A stretch of DNA of 64,000 nt from Clostridia bacterium (GCA_030524425.1 JAUNGN010000006.1:1-64000); one strand, 5' to 3'; shown: positions 6,261 through 16,357, numbered from the stretch's first letter. Numbers and translations are program-made. The notes: generated by a model from the letters alone, not told the origin.

Positions 6261-8876
6261 ATGAATATGAACAAAATGACACAGAAATCCTTGGAAGCTG
6301 TTCAGTTAGCACAAACTCTTGCAGTTGAAAACAGTAATCAGCAAATTGAGCAGGAGCATTTGCTCTGCAGCTTAATCTCTCAGGATGGCGGTGTCTGTGC
6401 CGAACTTTTAATTAAGATGGGTATAGATATAGGCAGTTTCGGACTTGCCGTAAAAAGGACTATTGATGCATTGCCTAAGATTGGAGGAGGTGCAAGGGAG
6501 CAGGGTAAGGTTTATGTTTCCTCTGACTTTGACAAGGCTTTGAACTATGCTGAAAAGACTGCCTCAAAAATGGGCGATGACTATGTATCAGTTGAGCATT
6601 TAATGCTTGGTATAATTGATAATCCCGGCAGTAAAATAAAGGATATACTTAAAACCTTTAATATAACTAAAGACAGATTTTTAACTGCATTGAAATCAGT
6701 AAGAGGTAATACAAGAGTTACTACGGATAATCCCGAATCAACCTATGATGTGCTTAATAAGTATGGACAGGATTTGGTTTCCATGGCTGAAAAAGGCAAG
6801 CTTGACCCGGTAATCGGCAGAGATACCGAAATCAGAAATGTAATAAGAATACTTTCAAGGAAAACCAAGAATAATCCTGTTCTTATCGGTGAGCCCGGTG
6901 TTGGTAAAACTGCCATTGCTGAAGGTCTTGCTTTAAGAATTGTTAAAGGTGATGTTCCCGATAACATTAAGGACAGAAGAATTTTTTCTCTTGATATGGG
7001 TGCCTTAATTGCAGGTGCTAAATATCAGGGTGAATTTGAGGAAAGATTAAAGGCTGTTTTGCAGGAGGTTAAAAAGTCCGACGGCAAAATTATAATGTTT
7101 ATTGATGAGCTTCATACTATTGTAGGAGCAGGCAAGGGTCAGGGCGCTATGGACGCAGGCAACCTTTTAAAGCCTATGCTTGCAAGAGGTGAGTTACACT
7201 GTATAGGTGCTACTACACTTAATGAATACAGACAGTATATTGAAAAGGACGCAGCCCTTGAAAGACGTTTCCAGCCTGTTATGGTAGATGAGCCTGCAGT
7301 TGAGGATACTATTTCAATATTAAGAGGCTTAAAGGAAAGATATGAAGTTTATCACGGTGTTAAAATTCATGATCAGGCTTTAATTGCGGCAGCCACACTT
7401 TCAAACAGATATATTACAGACAGATTCCTGCCTGATAAGGCTATTGACCTTGTTGATGAGGCTTGTGCCACGATTAAGACTGAAATGAACTCCATGCCTG
7501 CTGAGCTTGATGAAATTTCAAGAAAAATAATGCAGCACGAAATTGAGGAGGCAGCCCTTAAAAAGGAGGAGGATAAGCTTTCTAAGGAACAGCTTGAAAA
7601 TGTACAAAAGGAGCTTGCCGAGCTCAGATCGGAATTTGCCGCTATGAGGGCACAGTGGGAAAATGAAATGTCTGATATAAATAAGGTGCAGGATTTAAGA
7701 AAACAGATTGAAGAAGTTACAAAGCAAATTGAAATTGCTGAAAGAAATTATAATCTTGATGAGGCCGCAAAGCTTAAATACGGTAAACTGCCTGAATTGC
7801 AGAAGGCTTTGGAGACTGAAGAAAGCAAGGGAGAAAGCTCATCAAGAGAAAACAGGATTTTAAGGGATAAGGTAACTGAGGAAGAAATTGCCAAAATTGT
7901 AGGCAGATGGACAGGTATACCGGTGTCTAAGCTTGTTGAAGGCGAAAGACAAAAGCTTCTTCACCTTGATGATATTCTTCATGAAAGAGTTATCGGTCAG
8001 GATGAGGCTGTTGAAAAGGTATGTGAGGCAATTATACGTTCAAGAGCAGGAATTCAGGATCCTGACAGACCTATTGGTTCATTCCTGTTTTTAGGACCTA
8101 CAGGTGTAGGCAAGACGGAGCTTGCAAAGGCTCTTGCAGAAGCACTTTTTGATGATGAAAAGAATATTATAAGAATTGATATGTCCGAGTATATGGAAAA
8201 ATACAGTGTGTCAAGACTCATTGGTGCACCTCCGGGATATGTTGGATATGAGGAGGGCGGACAGCTTACGGAGGCTGTAAGAAGAAAGCCTTATTCAGTG
8301 GTTCTTTTTGATGAGATTGAAAAGGCTCATCCTGATGTTTTTAATGTTCTTTTGCAGGTTCTTGATGACGGAAGGATAACCGATTCACAGGGCAGAACTG
8401 TTGATTTTAAGAACACAATTATCATTCTTACTTCTAACTTGGGCTCAAACTTCATACTTGAGGGCATACAGGCAGATAATACTATAAGCAATGAGGCAAA
8501 GTCACAGGTTGAATCCATGCTTAAATCCGCCTTCAGGCCTGAGTTTCTTAACAGGCTTGATGAAATTGTATTTTATAAGCCTCTTGCCAAGACTGAAATA
8601 GGTGAAATTGTTGACCTTATGCTTAAGGATCTTAATAAGAGGATTGCCCGTAAGCAAATTTCTCTTGAAGTCAGTCATACCGCAAAACAGTATATTATTG
8701 ACAGAGGTTACGACCCTGTATATGGTGCAAGACCGTTGAGGAGATTTATACAGTCAAAAATTGAAACCCTTGCAGGTAAAATGATAATTGCTAATGACCT
8801 TGATGCAGGTAATGTTATTTATGTTGATTATAATGGCAGTGAGCTTACTGCCGATATAAAAGAAGGCAACAGATAA
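6261..8876 (+). CDS. clpB: ClpB protein disaggregase
   Basis: An 871-aa Hsp100 ATPase that rescues aggregated proteins with DnaK. It has the Clp N-terminal repeats (residues 1-145), a first AAA+ domain with Walker [10 protein letters not shown] and Walker B IIMFIDE, a coiled-coil middle domain (about 400-540), a second AAA+ domain with GPTGVGKTE and VVLFDEIE, and the C-terminal D2-small domain. Full length. The middle domain separates it from ClpA/ClpC. It is transcribed with the upstream RHH gene. Preceded by AAAGGGGAG. Confidence 0.97.
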   Translation: MNMNKMTQKSLEAVQLAQTLAVENSNQQIEQEHLLCSLISQDGGVCAELLIKMGIDIGSFGLAVKRTIDALPKIGGGAREQGKVYVSSDFDKALNYAEKTASKMGDDYVSVEHLMLGIIDNPGSKIKDILKTFNITKDRFLTALKSVRGNTRVTTDNPESTYDVLNKYGQDLVSMAEKGKLDPVIGRDTEIRNVIRILSRKTKNNPVLIGEPGVGKTAIAEGLALRIVKGDVPDNIKDRRIFSLDMGALIAGAKYQGEFEERLKAVLQEVKKSDGKIIMFIDELHTIVGAGKGQGAMDAGNLLKPMLARGELHCIGATTLNEYRQYIEKDAALERRFQPVMVDEPAVEDTISILRGLKERYEVYHGVKIHDQALIAAATLSNRYITDRFLPDKAIDLVDEACATIKTEMNSMPAELDEISRKIMQHEIEEAALKKEEDKLSKEQLENVQKELAELRSEFAAMRAQWENEMSDINKVQDLRKQIEEVTKQIEIAERNYNLDEAAKLKYGKLPELQKALETEESKGESSSRENRILRDKVTEEEIAKIVGRWTGIPVSKLVEGERQKLLHLDDILHERVIGQDEAVEKVCEAIIRSRAGIQDPDRPIGSFLFLGPTGVGKTELAKALAEALFDDEKNIIRIDMSEYMEKYSVSRLIGAPPGYVGYEEGGQLTEAVRRKPYSVVLFDEIEKAHPDVFNVLLQVLDDGRITDSQGRTVDFKNTIIILTSNLGSNFILEGIQADNTISNEAKSQVESMLKSAFRPEFLNRLDEIVFYKPLAKTEIGEIVDLMLKDLNKRIARKQISLEVSHTAKQYIIDRGYDPVYGARPLRRFIQSKIETLAGKMIIANDLDAGNVIYVDYNGSELTADIKEGNR

Positions 8877-9095
8877 TAAAACGCATATTTGACGAATTAT
8901 GTCAAAAAAATGCAGAAAATGTCAAAAAACCTGCAGATTATGACAATAACCAAAATAAGAGGATTATTGTGCTATAATGAAAATAAGGAAGCAGTGCTTC
9001 CTGTATGTAAGATATGAAATATACCATTGTAGCTAATATTTTATCCGTAATTAACTTATTTTGTAGTTGTGATGTTTTAGGTATGTTTCGTATTG
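8877..9095. other. Intergenic region with a short tandem repeat
   Basis: Two adjacent 20-21 bp units share ATGTCAAAAAA and TGCAGA (8899-8918 and 8919-8939), followed by a partial third unit ATGACAATA. No gene or clear promoter was seen elsewhere here. Confidence 0.4.
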
Positions 9096-9126
9096 AAGAG
9101 CCGTGGCTTTAATAGTCACGGCTCTT
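9096..9126. terminator. Terminator at the end of dacF
   Basis: A 10-bp stem AAGAGCCGTG/CACGGCTCTT. It lies just past the dacF stop and may serve both directions. The flanking T runs are short. Confidence 0.65.
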
Positions 9127-9131
9127 GTTGT

Positions 9132-10277
9132 TTATTGAAGCCACATTTGAAAAAGCCTTGCAATATTTTTTGTAAGATTAGCTTTTTCAATGTCTTCATT
9201 TGCAATTATGTTGCAGCGGGCGATTTCGTTGTTATTTGAATAATAAATGATTTCGCCGATTTTATCTCCTTTTTTAACAGGTGCATTTATACTTTCCGCA
9301 AGTTCTGTTTTGAAATCAAGTTCGGCAGTATTTTCCTTGGGTGTAACCATATTAACGGGACTTGCCACTGCACCGTTAACCATATCTGACATACCCTTAT
9401 ATACGGGGACTTGTCCCACAATTTCTCCCTGAGCTTTTCCGCTTTGGAGTTTATAGTTTGCAAATCCATAATCCAGAAGCTTCATTGTAGTCTGAAATCT
9501 TACTTTAGGATCGGGAGCGGCCATTACTACGGCTATCAGTTCCATACCATCTCTTAATGCTGTGCCTGAAAGACAATAAAGTGCCTTGCCTGTTGAGCCT
9601 GTCTTTAAGCCTGTTGCGTCTTTATACCACTTAATCAGTTTGTTTGTGTTTGTTAAACCGAATTCCGTTGTACCCTTTGAAGTTGTATGGGTTATGGTGT
9701 CCTGCCACGTGGTAGTATACTTTTTTACATCAGGATATTTGGTGATAAGCTCTCTGCTCATAATAGCAATGTCTTTGGCACTCATTTTGTGTCCTTCTGT
9801 ATCAAGACCGCAGGCATTTACAAAGGTGGTATTTTTCATACCCAGTTCTTTAGCCTTTTCATTCATCATGGCTACAAAGCTTTCTTCACTGCCTGCTATA
9901 AACTCAGCCATTGCAACTGCCGCATCATTGGCTGATGCTATTGCTATGGATTTTGTAAGGGTTTCTGCACTTTGCTGTTCGTTAGGCTCAAGAAAAATTT
10001 GAGAGCCGCCCATACTTGCAGCATGCTCCGATACCGATACCATATCAGTCCACTTTATTTTACCTGAATTAACTGAGTCATATATTAAAAGCAGTGTCAT
10101 AATTTTGGTAACACTGGCAGGGGGAAGTGGCTCCTCTGAATTGCTTTCTGATAAAATTGTGCCTGTTGATGCCTCCATAAGTATATAGGACTTTGCGTCA
10201 ATTGCAGGCGGTTCAGCCTGTACTGTAGTTGTAAATATTAATAATGATAATGTTAGTGCAGTTAATTTTTTTAACAT
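9132..10277 (-). CDS. dacF: D-alanyl-D-alanine carboxypeptidase (DacF/DacB type)
   Basis: A 381-aa secreted low-molecular-weight penicillin-binding protein of family S11, trimming peptidoglycan stem peptides. It has a signal peptide (MLKKLTALTLSLLIFTTTVQA), the SxxK motif SVTK (about residue 55-58), the SxN motif SAN and the KTG motif in GLKTGS. A C-terminal beta domain follows. Clostridial homologues act in vegetative or spore-cortex wall remodelling; which one applies here is not visible. Its ribosome-binding site lies within a terminator-like hairpin (see 10281-10307). Confidence 0.9.
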   Translation of the reverse strand: MLKKLTALTLSLLIFTTTVQAEPPAIDAKSYILMEASTGTILSESNSEEPLPPASVTKIMTLLLIYDSVNSGKIKWTDMVSVSEHAASMGGSQIFLEPNEQQSAETLTKSIAIASANDAAVAMAEFIAGSEESFVAMMNEKAKELGMKNTTFVNACGLDTEGHKMSAKDIAIMSRELITKYPDVKKYTTTWQDTITHTTSKGTTEFGLTNTNKLIKWYKDATGLKTGSTGKALYCLSGTALRDGMELIAVVMAAPDPKVRFQTTMKLLDYGFANYKLQSGKAQGEIVGQVPVYKGMSDMVNGAVASPVNMVTPKENTAELDFKTELAESINAPVKKGDKIGEIIYYSNNNEIARCNIIANEDIEKANLTKNIARLFQMWLQ

Positions 10278-10280
10278 AAA

Positions 10281-10307
10281 AAAATACCTCCTTTTAAGAG
10301 GTATTTT
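10281..10307 (-). promoter_or_regulatory. Hairpin covering the dacF ribosome-binding site
   Basis: Arms AAAATACCTC (10281-10290) and GAGGTATTTT (10298-10307) form a 10-bp stem with a seven-base loop. On the mRNA the 3' arm contains most of the AAGGAGG site and ends in a run of T just before the ATG. It can therefore act as an intrinsic terminator for upstream transcription and as a block on dacF translation. Confidence 0.6.
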
Positions 10308-10421
10308 TAGTAATTTATATAATTTTTATGCAATAAAAAGATTGAGTTATGAATTGTTAATTGTTTTTGAATGAAATATATGTCATTTAAACAGAATATG
10401 TTTTTTTGGTTAAAAGCAGTT

Positions 10422-11093
10422 TTATAATACATAAAAAATAATTGCAAAGAAATGAGCTATACTGCCAAGTACTACAAAAACATGAAAAATATTGTGAGCA
10501 TATCTTCTTTTAAAACCATATATAACAGCACCTATTGTGTAAAGTATACCGCCAAGTACAAGCAGATATAAACCCATTGGTGCAATTCCTGCCGCAAGAT
10601 ATTTATAAAACACAACAATTGTCCAGCCCATACCTATATAACATACCATAGACAGTTTTTTTGTCTTTTCAAGATCAATTGCGGTAAGAGTTGTGGCAAT
10701 GGCAACAAGTGTCCACTCAATGCCGAATATTATCCAGCAGACAGCAGGACTTTGTTCTCTTATAGTGCAGAAAATAACGGGCATATAAGAGCCTGCAATC
10801 ATAAAATATATTGTACAGTGGTCAATAATCTGAAATACCTTTTTTGCTGTACCGGGATGAAGACCGTGGTATATACTTGACATAGTATAGAGTGAAATCA
10901 TTGTAACACCGTATATGCAGGAGGCAACAACACCCCATGGATTATGGTGTATGGCAGCTGCAATTATACAAAGTACCATAGCAGCAATGGATAAAGCGCC
11001 TCCGACTATGTGGCTAACCATATTAAATATTTCTTCTCCTTTGGTATAATTGGGCAATGCTCTGTCAGCAAGCTTTGTTCTAAACATATACAA
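10422..11093 (-). CDS. Hemolysin III family membrane protein
   Basis: A 223-aa polytopic protein of the HlyIII/PAQR family. Typical motifs are present: FNMVSHIVGG near residue 24, SSIYHGL, DHCTIYFMIAGSYMPV, and HNIFHVFVVLGSIAHF near the C-terminus. The conserved His residues are thought to bind zinc. About seven transmembrane helices are expected. Despite the name, the cellular role of bacterial members is not settled. Monocistronic, between ftsZ and dacF. Confidence 0.9.
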   Translation of the reverse strand: MYMFRTKLADRALPNYTKGEEIFNMVSHIVGGALSIAAMVLCIIAAAIHHNPWGVVASCIYGVTMISLYTMSSIYHGLHPGTAKKVFQIIDHCTIYFMIAGSYMPVIFCTIREQSPAVCWIIFGIEWTLVAIATTLTAIDLEKTKKLSMVCYIGMGWTIVVFYKYLAAGIAPMGLYLLVLGGILYTIGAVIYGFKRRYAHNIFHVFVVLGSIAHFFAIIFYVL

Positions 11094-11116
11094 AAAACAC
11101 CTCCAAATAGTTTAAA

Positions 11117-11143
11117 AGGGCTTTCGCTTAAAGCAAAAGCCCT
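11117..11143 (-). terminator. Terminator of ftsQ-ftsZ
   Basis: Stem AGGGCTTT/AAAGCCCT followed on the minus strand by TTTTAAA. It lies 20 bases beyond the ftsZ stop. Confidence 0.75.
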
Positions 11144-11163
11144 GATATTATATTTATATGTTA

Positions 11164-12291
11164 TTATCTTCTTCTTAAGAACGTTGGAATGATTAAATCA
11201 CTTGTTGATTCTTCTTCATCTGCAGAGTCATGTACAGGAGCAGATGAATAACTGCTTGTTCTAAAGGATGAAGCAGGAGCCGGTGAGGTTCTGGGAATTT
11301 CATTTTGAACAGGCTTAGACTTTGCCTTAGGTGCATCCTCTGAAACAAGACCTGTTGCAATAACTGTAACCTTTACCTTATTTCCCATATTTTCGTCAAC
11401 AACTGTACCGAATATAAATTCTGCTTCGGGGTCAAGAGCATCAGAAATAAGCTCGGCAGCTGAATTAGCCTCAAGAAGGTTAAGATCAGGTCCGCTTGTA
11501 AAGTTGACAATAACGCTTTTAGCACCATCAATGGCAGTTTCAAGAAGAGGAGATGTAATAGCCATCTTTGCAGCCTCCTGAATATCATCTGCCTCGCCAA
11601 TGCCAAAATGAGCAAGTCCCTGATCAGCAATAACCGTACGTACATCGGCGAAGTCCACATTGATTTCACCCGGCTTGGTAATGAGGTCTGAAATACCTGT
11701 TACTCCCTGTACCAAAACCGTATCTGACATCTTAAAAGCACCTCGTACAGTTAATGTCTTGTCAGTATTTTCTGCTGTTTCGATTAACTTCTGGTTAGGA
11801 ACAACCAAAAGAGTATCAACATATTCTTTTAAGTTTTCAATACCCTGGAGAGCATATTTCATTCTCTTAGGTCCTTCAAATTTAAAAGGCTTTGTAACCA
11901 CACCTACTGTAAGTATACCCATCTCTCTTGCAAGCCTTGCAACAACGGGAGCCGCTCCTGTGCCTGTACCGCCGCCCATACCGGCAGTAACAAACACCAT
12001 ATCTACGCCTTCAAGAGCCTGTGAAATTTCGTTTGCGGTTTCCTCTGCGGCAGCTTCACCAACTTCGGGTCTTCCGCCTGCACCTAAGCCTTTTGTAAGC
12101 TTAACGCCGATTTTAATTTTCTTTTTTGCGGCAGAATTGTCAAGAGCTGTAGAATCAGTGTTAACTGCTATAAAATCTATACCGTCACCGTTTGTAGCCA
12201 GCATTCTGTTAATGGCATTGCAGCCGCCGCCGCCAACACCAAGAACCACTATCTTGGCAACGTCGTTCATTTCATTAAGAACTTCAATCAT
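11164..12291 (-). CDS. ftsZ: Cell-division GTPase FtsZ
   Basis: The 375-aa tubulin homologue polymerises at mid-cell to form the division ring. The nucleotide-binding GGGGCNAINRM segment and the tubulin signature GGGTGTGAAPV are intact. The C-terminus has a low-complexity linker and a conserved tip (DLIIPTFLRRR) that would bind FtsA/SepF. It lies 180 bp downstream of ftsQ on the same strand. No ftsA lies between, as in many Clostridia. Confidence 0.98.
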   Translation of the reverse strand: MIEVLNEMNDVAKIVVLGVGGGGCNAINRMLATNGDGIDFIAVNTDSTALDNSAAKKKIKIGVKLTKGLGAGGRPEVGEAAAEETANEISQALEGVDMVFVTAGMGGGTGTGAAPVVARLAREMGILTVGVVTKPFKFEGPKRMKYALQGIENLKEYVDTLLVVPNQKLIETAENTDKTLTVRGAFKMSDTVLVQGVTGISDLITKPGEINVDFADVRTVIADQGLAHFGIGEADDIQEAAKMAITSPLLETAIDGAKSVIVNFTSGPDLNLLEANSAAELISDALDPEAEFIFGTVVDENMGNKVKVTVIATGLVSEDAPKAKSKPVQNEIPRTSPAPASSFRTSSYSSAPVHDSADEEESTSDLIIPTFLRRR

Positions 12292-12471
12292 AATATACCT
12301 CCTATGTATCTCTCCGTATATATATTTTTTCTTATTTACATAATTAATCAGTTATATTCTATTGTACCCCTTTTTTTTTCATATTTCAAGAGGAAAATAA
12401 TATATTTTTTAACTTTGGTGGTTTTACCTAAAAAAATACAAATTTTTACAAAAAATTACACTTTTCCGAGC

Positions 12472-13200
12472 TTACAGCATATACTTATATGTAGCCTTGT
12501 CTGCTGTAAGGTTAATTGTGCCCGGCACACTTGTGTCAAAGGTTTTAAGAACTTCTATAAGCATTAAAAGTTTTCTGTTGGCGTCATCGAAGCTTCCGAA
12601 TTTAATGTCTACGTTTCCGGTGTAAAGGTGTATATCGGTTACATCTGTCATATCCACTCTTATAACATCGGATAACAGCTCGTATTTTTCAAATAGTTTT
12701 GACAGGTGAACCATTGTTTCAAATGTAGAGGGATTATCCACCTGCAAAATTTCTCCGACTGTTACATTGTTAAACTTAAGTCCCTCAACAACGGGAAGAG
12801 CCTTTGTAATTTGCTTTTGAACATCCAGCACCCTGCCTTCGCCGTCAATAAAAAGATAGCTTCCCGAATAAGGTACATAACCTCTGAGCTTATATTCGCT
12901 CATTGTAATTTCTACTGTTGAGGGAAGTATTCGGTTAATACTTACACTTTCAACATAATGATTGCTGAGTATGGTATCTTTGCATTTATTTTTGTTAAAC
13001 AAAAAAATGTTATCACCTTCGGCAAAGGTAAGATATCCTTTTATCTGATCCTGTGTAAGGGCTTCATTTCCCGTTACTCTTATATTTTTAATATTGAAAA
13101 AAGGCATCATAAAAAGTGTTATCATTACTGCCATAATTAAAAGACAGCAAAATGCAACAGGTATTGCCATTGATTTTTTCTTTTTCCTTTTTTTATACAT
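12472..13200 (-). CDS. ftsQ: Cell-division protein FtsQ/DivIB
   Basis: A 242-aa bitopic protein: short basic N-terminus, one transmembrane helix (about residues 13-34), then a POTRA domain (FFNIKNIRVTGNEALTQDQIKGYL) and the FtsQ-type beta domain. It belongs to the FtsL/FtsB/FtsQ divisome complex outside the membrane. Here it is separated from mur genes that usually precede it. A consensus promoter lies just upstream. Confidence 0.9.
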   Translation of the reverse strand: MYKKRKKKKSMAIPVAFCCLLIMAVMITLFMMPFFNIKNIRVTGNEALTQDQIKGYLTFAEGDNIFLFNKNKCKDTILSNHYVESVSINRILPSTVEITMSEYKLRGYVPYSGSYLFIDGEGRVLDVQKQITKALPVVEGLKFNNVTVGEILQVDNPSTFETMVHLSKLFEKYELLSDVIRVDMTDVTDIHLYTGNVDIKFGSFDDANRKLLMLIEVLKTFDTSVPGTINLTADKATYKYML

Positions 13201-13238
13201 ACATATTCTCCTTCAGACTAAAATCAGACATATATTTT

Positions 13239-13267
13239 ATTGTAAACTTTGTTTGAAATATTGTCAA
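13239..13267 (-). promoter_or_regulatory. Promoter of ftsQ-ftsZ
   Basis: On the minus strand: TTGACA (13262-13267), 17-bp spacer, TACAAT (13239-13244). It is a near-consensus sigma-A site. Confidence 0.8.
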
Positions 13268-13277
13268 GTGGATTGAA

Positions 13278-13306
13278 TTGATTGTAATGCTTAAATGTGT
13301 TATAAT
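13278..13306 (+). promoter_or_regulatory. Promoter of the thioesterase gene
   Basis: TTGATT (13278-13283), 17-bp spacer, TATAAT (13301-13306), back to back with the ftsQ promoter. Confidence 0.7.
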
Positions 13307-13342
13307 TAATAAAAAAGTAAAGTTTGTAATGGAGATGAAAAA

Positions 13343-13837
13343 ATGGGTGATTATATAAGAGCAGTTCAGTATTATGAAACCGATAAAATGGGTATAGTTC
13401 ACCACTCAAATTATATAAGGTGGTTTGAAGAGGCGAGAATCCTTTATATGAAGGATTGCGGCTATGACTACAGAGAGCTTGAAGATAATGGAATAATGAT
13501 ACCTGTTCTGGGAGTCAGTGCTGTTTATAAAACAGGTGTAAAATACGGGGATGTTGTAAGAATAAAAGTAAAAATAGATAGAATTACCCCTGTTAAGCTT
13601 AGCTTTTCCTATGAAGTAAGTGACAATGAAACAGGTGAGCTGAGAACTGCAGGTACAAGTGACCATTGTTTTGTGGACTCAAGATTTAAGCCGTGCAGTA
13701 TAAAGAAAAAAATGCCTGAGTTTTATGAAGTATTTTCCCAAACCGCAAAGTATGAGCCTGAAAATATGAAAGATTTTGACGGAAAATTCAGAACTGCGGC
13801 AGTTAAAGGAAAGGACGGAGAATGGAAACCTATATGA
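13343..13837 (+). CDS. Acyl-CoA/acyl-ACP thioesterase, 4HBT (YbgC-like) hotdog family
   Basis: A 164-aa hotdog-fold protein with the YbgC-type signature near residues 8-26 (YYETDKMGIVHHSNYIRWFEEAR), including the catalytic Asp. It would hydrolyse thioesters, possibly acyl-ACP given that the fatty-acid operon starts 80 bp downstream. The operon has its own promoter, so co-transcription is only partial. Substrate not determined. Confidence 0.85.
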   Translation: MGDYIRAVQYYETDKMGIVHHSNYIRWFEEARILYMKDCGYDYRELEDNGIMIPVLGVSAVYKTGVKYGDVVRIKVKIDRITPVKLSFSYEVSDNETGELRTAGTSDHCFVDSRFKPCSIKKKMPEFYEVFSQTAKYEPENMKDFDGKFRTAAVKGKDGEWKPI

Positions 13838-13856
13838 GATATAGTGCTGTATGATA

Positions 13857-13897
13857 TTGACTTTTTGGCTTAAATAGTATATACTTTGATTATCAAA
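13857..13897 (+). promoter_or_regulatory. Fatty-acid operon promoter with FabT box
   Basis: TTGACT (13857-13862), 17-bp spacer, TATACT (13880-13885). The palindrome TTTGATTATCAAA (13885-13897) overlaps the last base of the -10. It matches the known FabT operator of streptococci and lactococci (TTTGA..TCAAA). FabT bound here would block its own operon. Confidence 0.85.
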
Positions 13898-13919
13898 ATA
13901 TTTTGGGAGGCATTGGCTT

Positions 13920-14372
13920 ATGGAAAGTACAATGATTACTTTAAACAGGCTTATAAGTGGTGCCTTTAATGATATGTCAAGGAGTGAACAGCAGGCAATA
14001 AGGTCCGGCGGTTTTGAAGACGTTTCCGTTAATGAAGCACATACAGTAGATGCAATAGGCATTTATCTGCCTAAAACCATGTCGGCTGTGGCTGAAAAAC
14101 TTGATATAACCATGGGAACTTTGACAGTGGCTATTAATCATTTGGTTAAAAAGGGCTATGTCAATAAAGTAAGAAATGAATTGGACAAGCGTGTATTTAT
14201 GCTTAGCCTTACAGAAAAGGGGAAAGAACTTTATAAGGCTCATCAGAAATTTCATTTTGAGCTTGTCAAATCACTTATTGTAGACTTGTCTGATTACGAG
14301 GCTGATATGTTTATTGAAGCCTTATCAAGTCTCAATCAGTTCCTTAAAAAAGGCAAAACTTATAGTTTATAA
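13920..14372 (+). CDS. fabT: MarR-family regulator FabT
   Basis: A 150-aa MarR-type winged-helix repressor. The recognition region (MSAVAEKLDITMGTLTVAINHLVKKGYVNK) and wing (NELDKRVFMLSLTEKG) are clear. First gene of the fatty-acid synthesis operon, with a FabT box at its promoter, so it should autorepress. In streptococci FabT binds DNA with long-chain acyl-ACP as corepressor. Start ATG is preceded by GGGAGG. Confidence 0.88.
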   Translation: MESTMITLNRLISGAFNDMSRSEQQAIRSGGFEDVSVNEAHTVDAIGIYLPKTMSAVAEKLDITMGTLTVAINHLVKKGYVNKVRNELDKRVFMLSLTEKGKELYKAHQKFHFELVKSLIVDLSDYEADMFIEALSSLNQFLKKGKTYSL

Positions 14373-14384
14373 AAGGAGAAAATT

Positions 14385-15356
14385 ATGTTAAATACAGGTA
14401 TTTTGGCTGTGGATTATTATGCACCGGAAAAGGTAGTTACTAATGATGATTTAAGTCAGATAGTAGATACCAGCGATGAGTGGATATATCCCCGTACGGG
14501 AATTAAACGCAGACACTTGTCAGCAGGTGAAAATACATCACAGCTTTGTATTGAAGTAGCTAAAAAACTTGTTAATAAATCAGGAATTAATGTTTCGGAT
14601 ATTGATCTTATTGTAGTAGGAACAATTACACCCGACTATATAACTCCAAGCACTGCCTGTCTTGTACAGGGTGCTATTGGTGCGAGGAATGCTTTTGCTT
14701 TTGACATCAGTGCGGCATGCAGCGGGTTTGTTTATGCTTTAAGCATTGCGGATAAATTTATTAAATCAGGCAGCTATAAAAAGGCTCTTGTTTTAGGTGC
14801 CGAAACATTGTCAAAGGTAGTTGACTGGAAGGACAGGACAACCTGTGTGCTTTTTGGTGACGGTGCAGGCGGTGCCATACTTGAGGGAACAGACAGAGGA
14901 GGTATACTTGCCGAGGATTTACACGCTATGGGCGAGGACGGACTTAAGCTTACAGGAGGAGAGAGACTTCCGAATAATATGGTTTATACCTCTGAAAGAG
15001 CTGATAATCCCTATTTGTCGATGGATGGAAGAGCAATATTCAACTTTGCTACAAAGGTTGTGCCCCAAAGTATTAATACTATTATTGAAAAGAGCGGTGT
15101 AAATATTGATGATGTGAAATACATAGTTCCGCATCAGGCAAATTCAAGGATAATTGATGTTGTTGCAAGAAAGCTGAAACTGCCTATTGAAAAGTTTTAT
15201 TTAAACATTGAGGAATACGGCAATACATCAGCGGCAAGCATTGCCATTGCTCTTGGGGAAATGGCAAACAAGGGTATGCTTGAAAAGGGCGATAAGATAA
15301 TTATTACCGGCTTTGGTGCCGGTTTAACCTGGGGCAGTATGTTGATTGAGTGGTAA
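14385..15356 (+). CDS. fabH: Beta-ketoacyl-ACP synthase III
   Basis: A 323-aa condensing enzyme that starts fatty-acid synthesis from acyl-CoA and malonyl-ACP. The catalytic triad is visible: Cys112 in AACSGF, His in PHQANSRI and Asn in YGNTSAAS. The C-terminal glycine-rich GFGAGLTWG is typical. Preceded by AAAGGAG, 12 bp after fabT. The acpP gene that often follows fabH is absent. Confidence 0.97.
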   Translation: MLNTGILAVDYYAPEKVVTNDDLSQIVDTSDEWIYPRTGIKRRHLSAGENTSQLCIEVAKKLVNKSGINVSDIDLIVVGTITPDYITPSTACLVQGAIGARNAFAFDISAACSGFVYALSIADKFIKSGSYKKALVLGAETLSKVVDWKDRTTCVLFGDGAGGAILEGTDRGGILAEDLHAMGEDGLKLTGGERLPNNMVYTSERADNPYLSMDGRAIFNFATKVVPQSINTIIEKSGVNIDDVKYIVPHQANSRIIDVVARKLKLPIEKFYLNIEEYGNTSAASIAIALGEMANKGMLEKGDKIIITGFGAGLTWGSMLIEW

Positions 15357-15407
15357 TATTAATTGATATAAATGACAAAGTTAGAAAGGTTATAAAAGGT
15401 GAATTTA

Positions 15408-16343
15408 ATGAAAACTAGAATTTGTGAAATGTTGGGTATTCAGTATCCTGTTTTTCAGGGCGCTATGGCTTGGATTGCCGATGCAAGCCTTGCTTCTGCC
15501 GTTTCCAATGCAGGCGGTTTAGGCATTATTGCAGCAGGCAATGCTCCTGCGGATATTGTAAGAGAGGAAATAAGAAAATGTAAGGAGCTTACAGATAAGC
15601 CTTTTGGCGTTAATATTATGCTTTTATCACCCTTTGTTGATGATATTGTTGACCTTGTATGTGAAGAAGGCGTTAAGGTTGTTACAACAGGTGCAGGTAA
15701 TCCTTCTAAATTTATGGATAAGTTTAAGGAGCACGGTATCTGCTTAATTCCTGTAGTTCCTTCAGTAGCACAGGCTAAGAAAATGGAAAAGATTGGTGCA
15801 AGTGCTGTTATTGCCGAGGGTATGGAGTCAGGCGGACACATTGGAAAGCTTACTACTATGGCTTTGGTTCCGCAGGTTGTTGATGCTGTAAGTATTCCTG
15901 TTCTTGCGGCAGGCGGTATTGCAGACGGCAGAGGTATGGCGGCAGGCTTTATGCTTGGCGCAGAGGGTGTTCAGATTGGTACACGTTTCCTTGTTGCAGA
16001 AGAGTGTACCGTTCACGAAAACTACAAGGCTAAGATTTTAAAGGCTAACGATATTGCTACAGTTATTACAGGCAATATTACAGGTCACCCTGTAAGAGTA
16101 ATTAAGAATAAGCTTGCAAATGCTTTCTTAAAGGCTGAAAAGGAAGAAATGGGCAAGGACGAGCCTGATATGGCAAGATTTGACCAGCTTGGTACAGGTG
16201 CTTTACAGAAATCTGTTAAGCTTGGTGATGTTGACAATGGTTCTGTAATGAGCGGTCAGATTGCAGGCATGGTAAATAAGGAGCAGACCTGTAAGGAAAT
16301 TATTGAAGAAATTGTGGGTCAGTTTGAAGAACTTGTAAAGTAA
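15408..16343 (+). CDS. fabK: Enoyl-ACP reductase II (FMN-dependent)
   Basis: A 311-aa TIM-barrel flavoprotein reducing trans-2-enoyl-ACP. The start (MKTRICEMLGIQYPVFQGAM) and the segment AEGMESGGHIG with the catalytic His are as in FabK; GTRFL near residue 200 also fits. The ATG at 15408 is chosen over the GTG at 15399 because AAAAGG sits eight bases before it. FabK replaces FabI in this operon, so triclosan insensitivity is expected from family knowledge. Confidence 0.95.
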   Translation: MKTRICEMLGIQYPVFQGAMAWIADASLASAVSNAGGLGIIAAGNAPADIVREEIRKCKELTDKPFGVNIMLLSPFVDDIVDLVCEEGVKVVTTGAGNPSKFMDKFKEHGICLIPVVPSVAQAKKMEKIGASAVIAEGMESGGHIGKLTTMALVPQVVDAVSIPVLAAGGIADGRGMAAGFMLGAEGVQIGTRFLVAEECTVHENYKAKILKANDIATVITGNITGHPVRVIKNKLANAFLKAEKEEMGKDEPDMARFDQLGTGALQKSVKLGDVDNGSVMSGQIAGMVNKEQTCKEIIEEIVGQFEELVK

Positions 16344-16357
16344 TTAAGGAGAAATAT

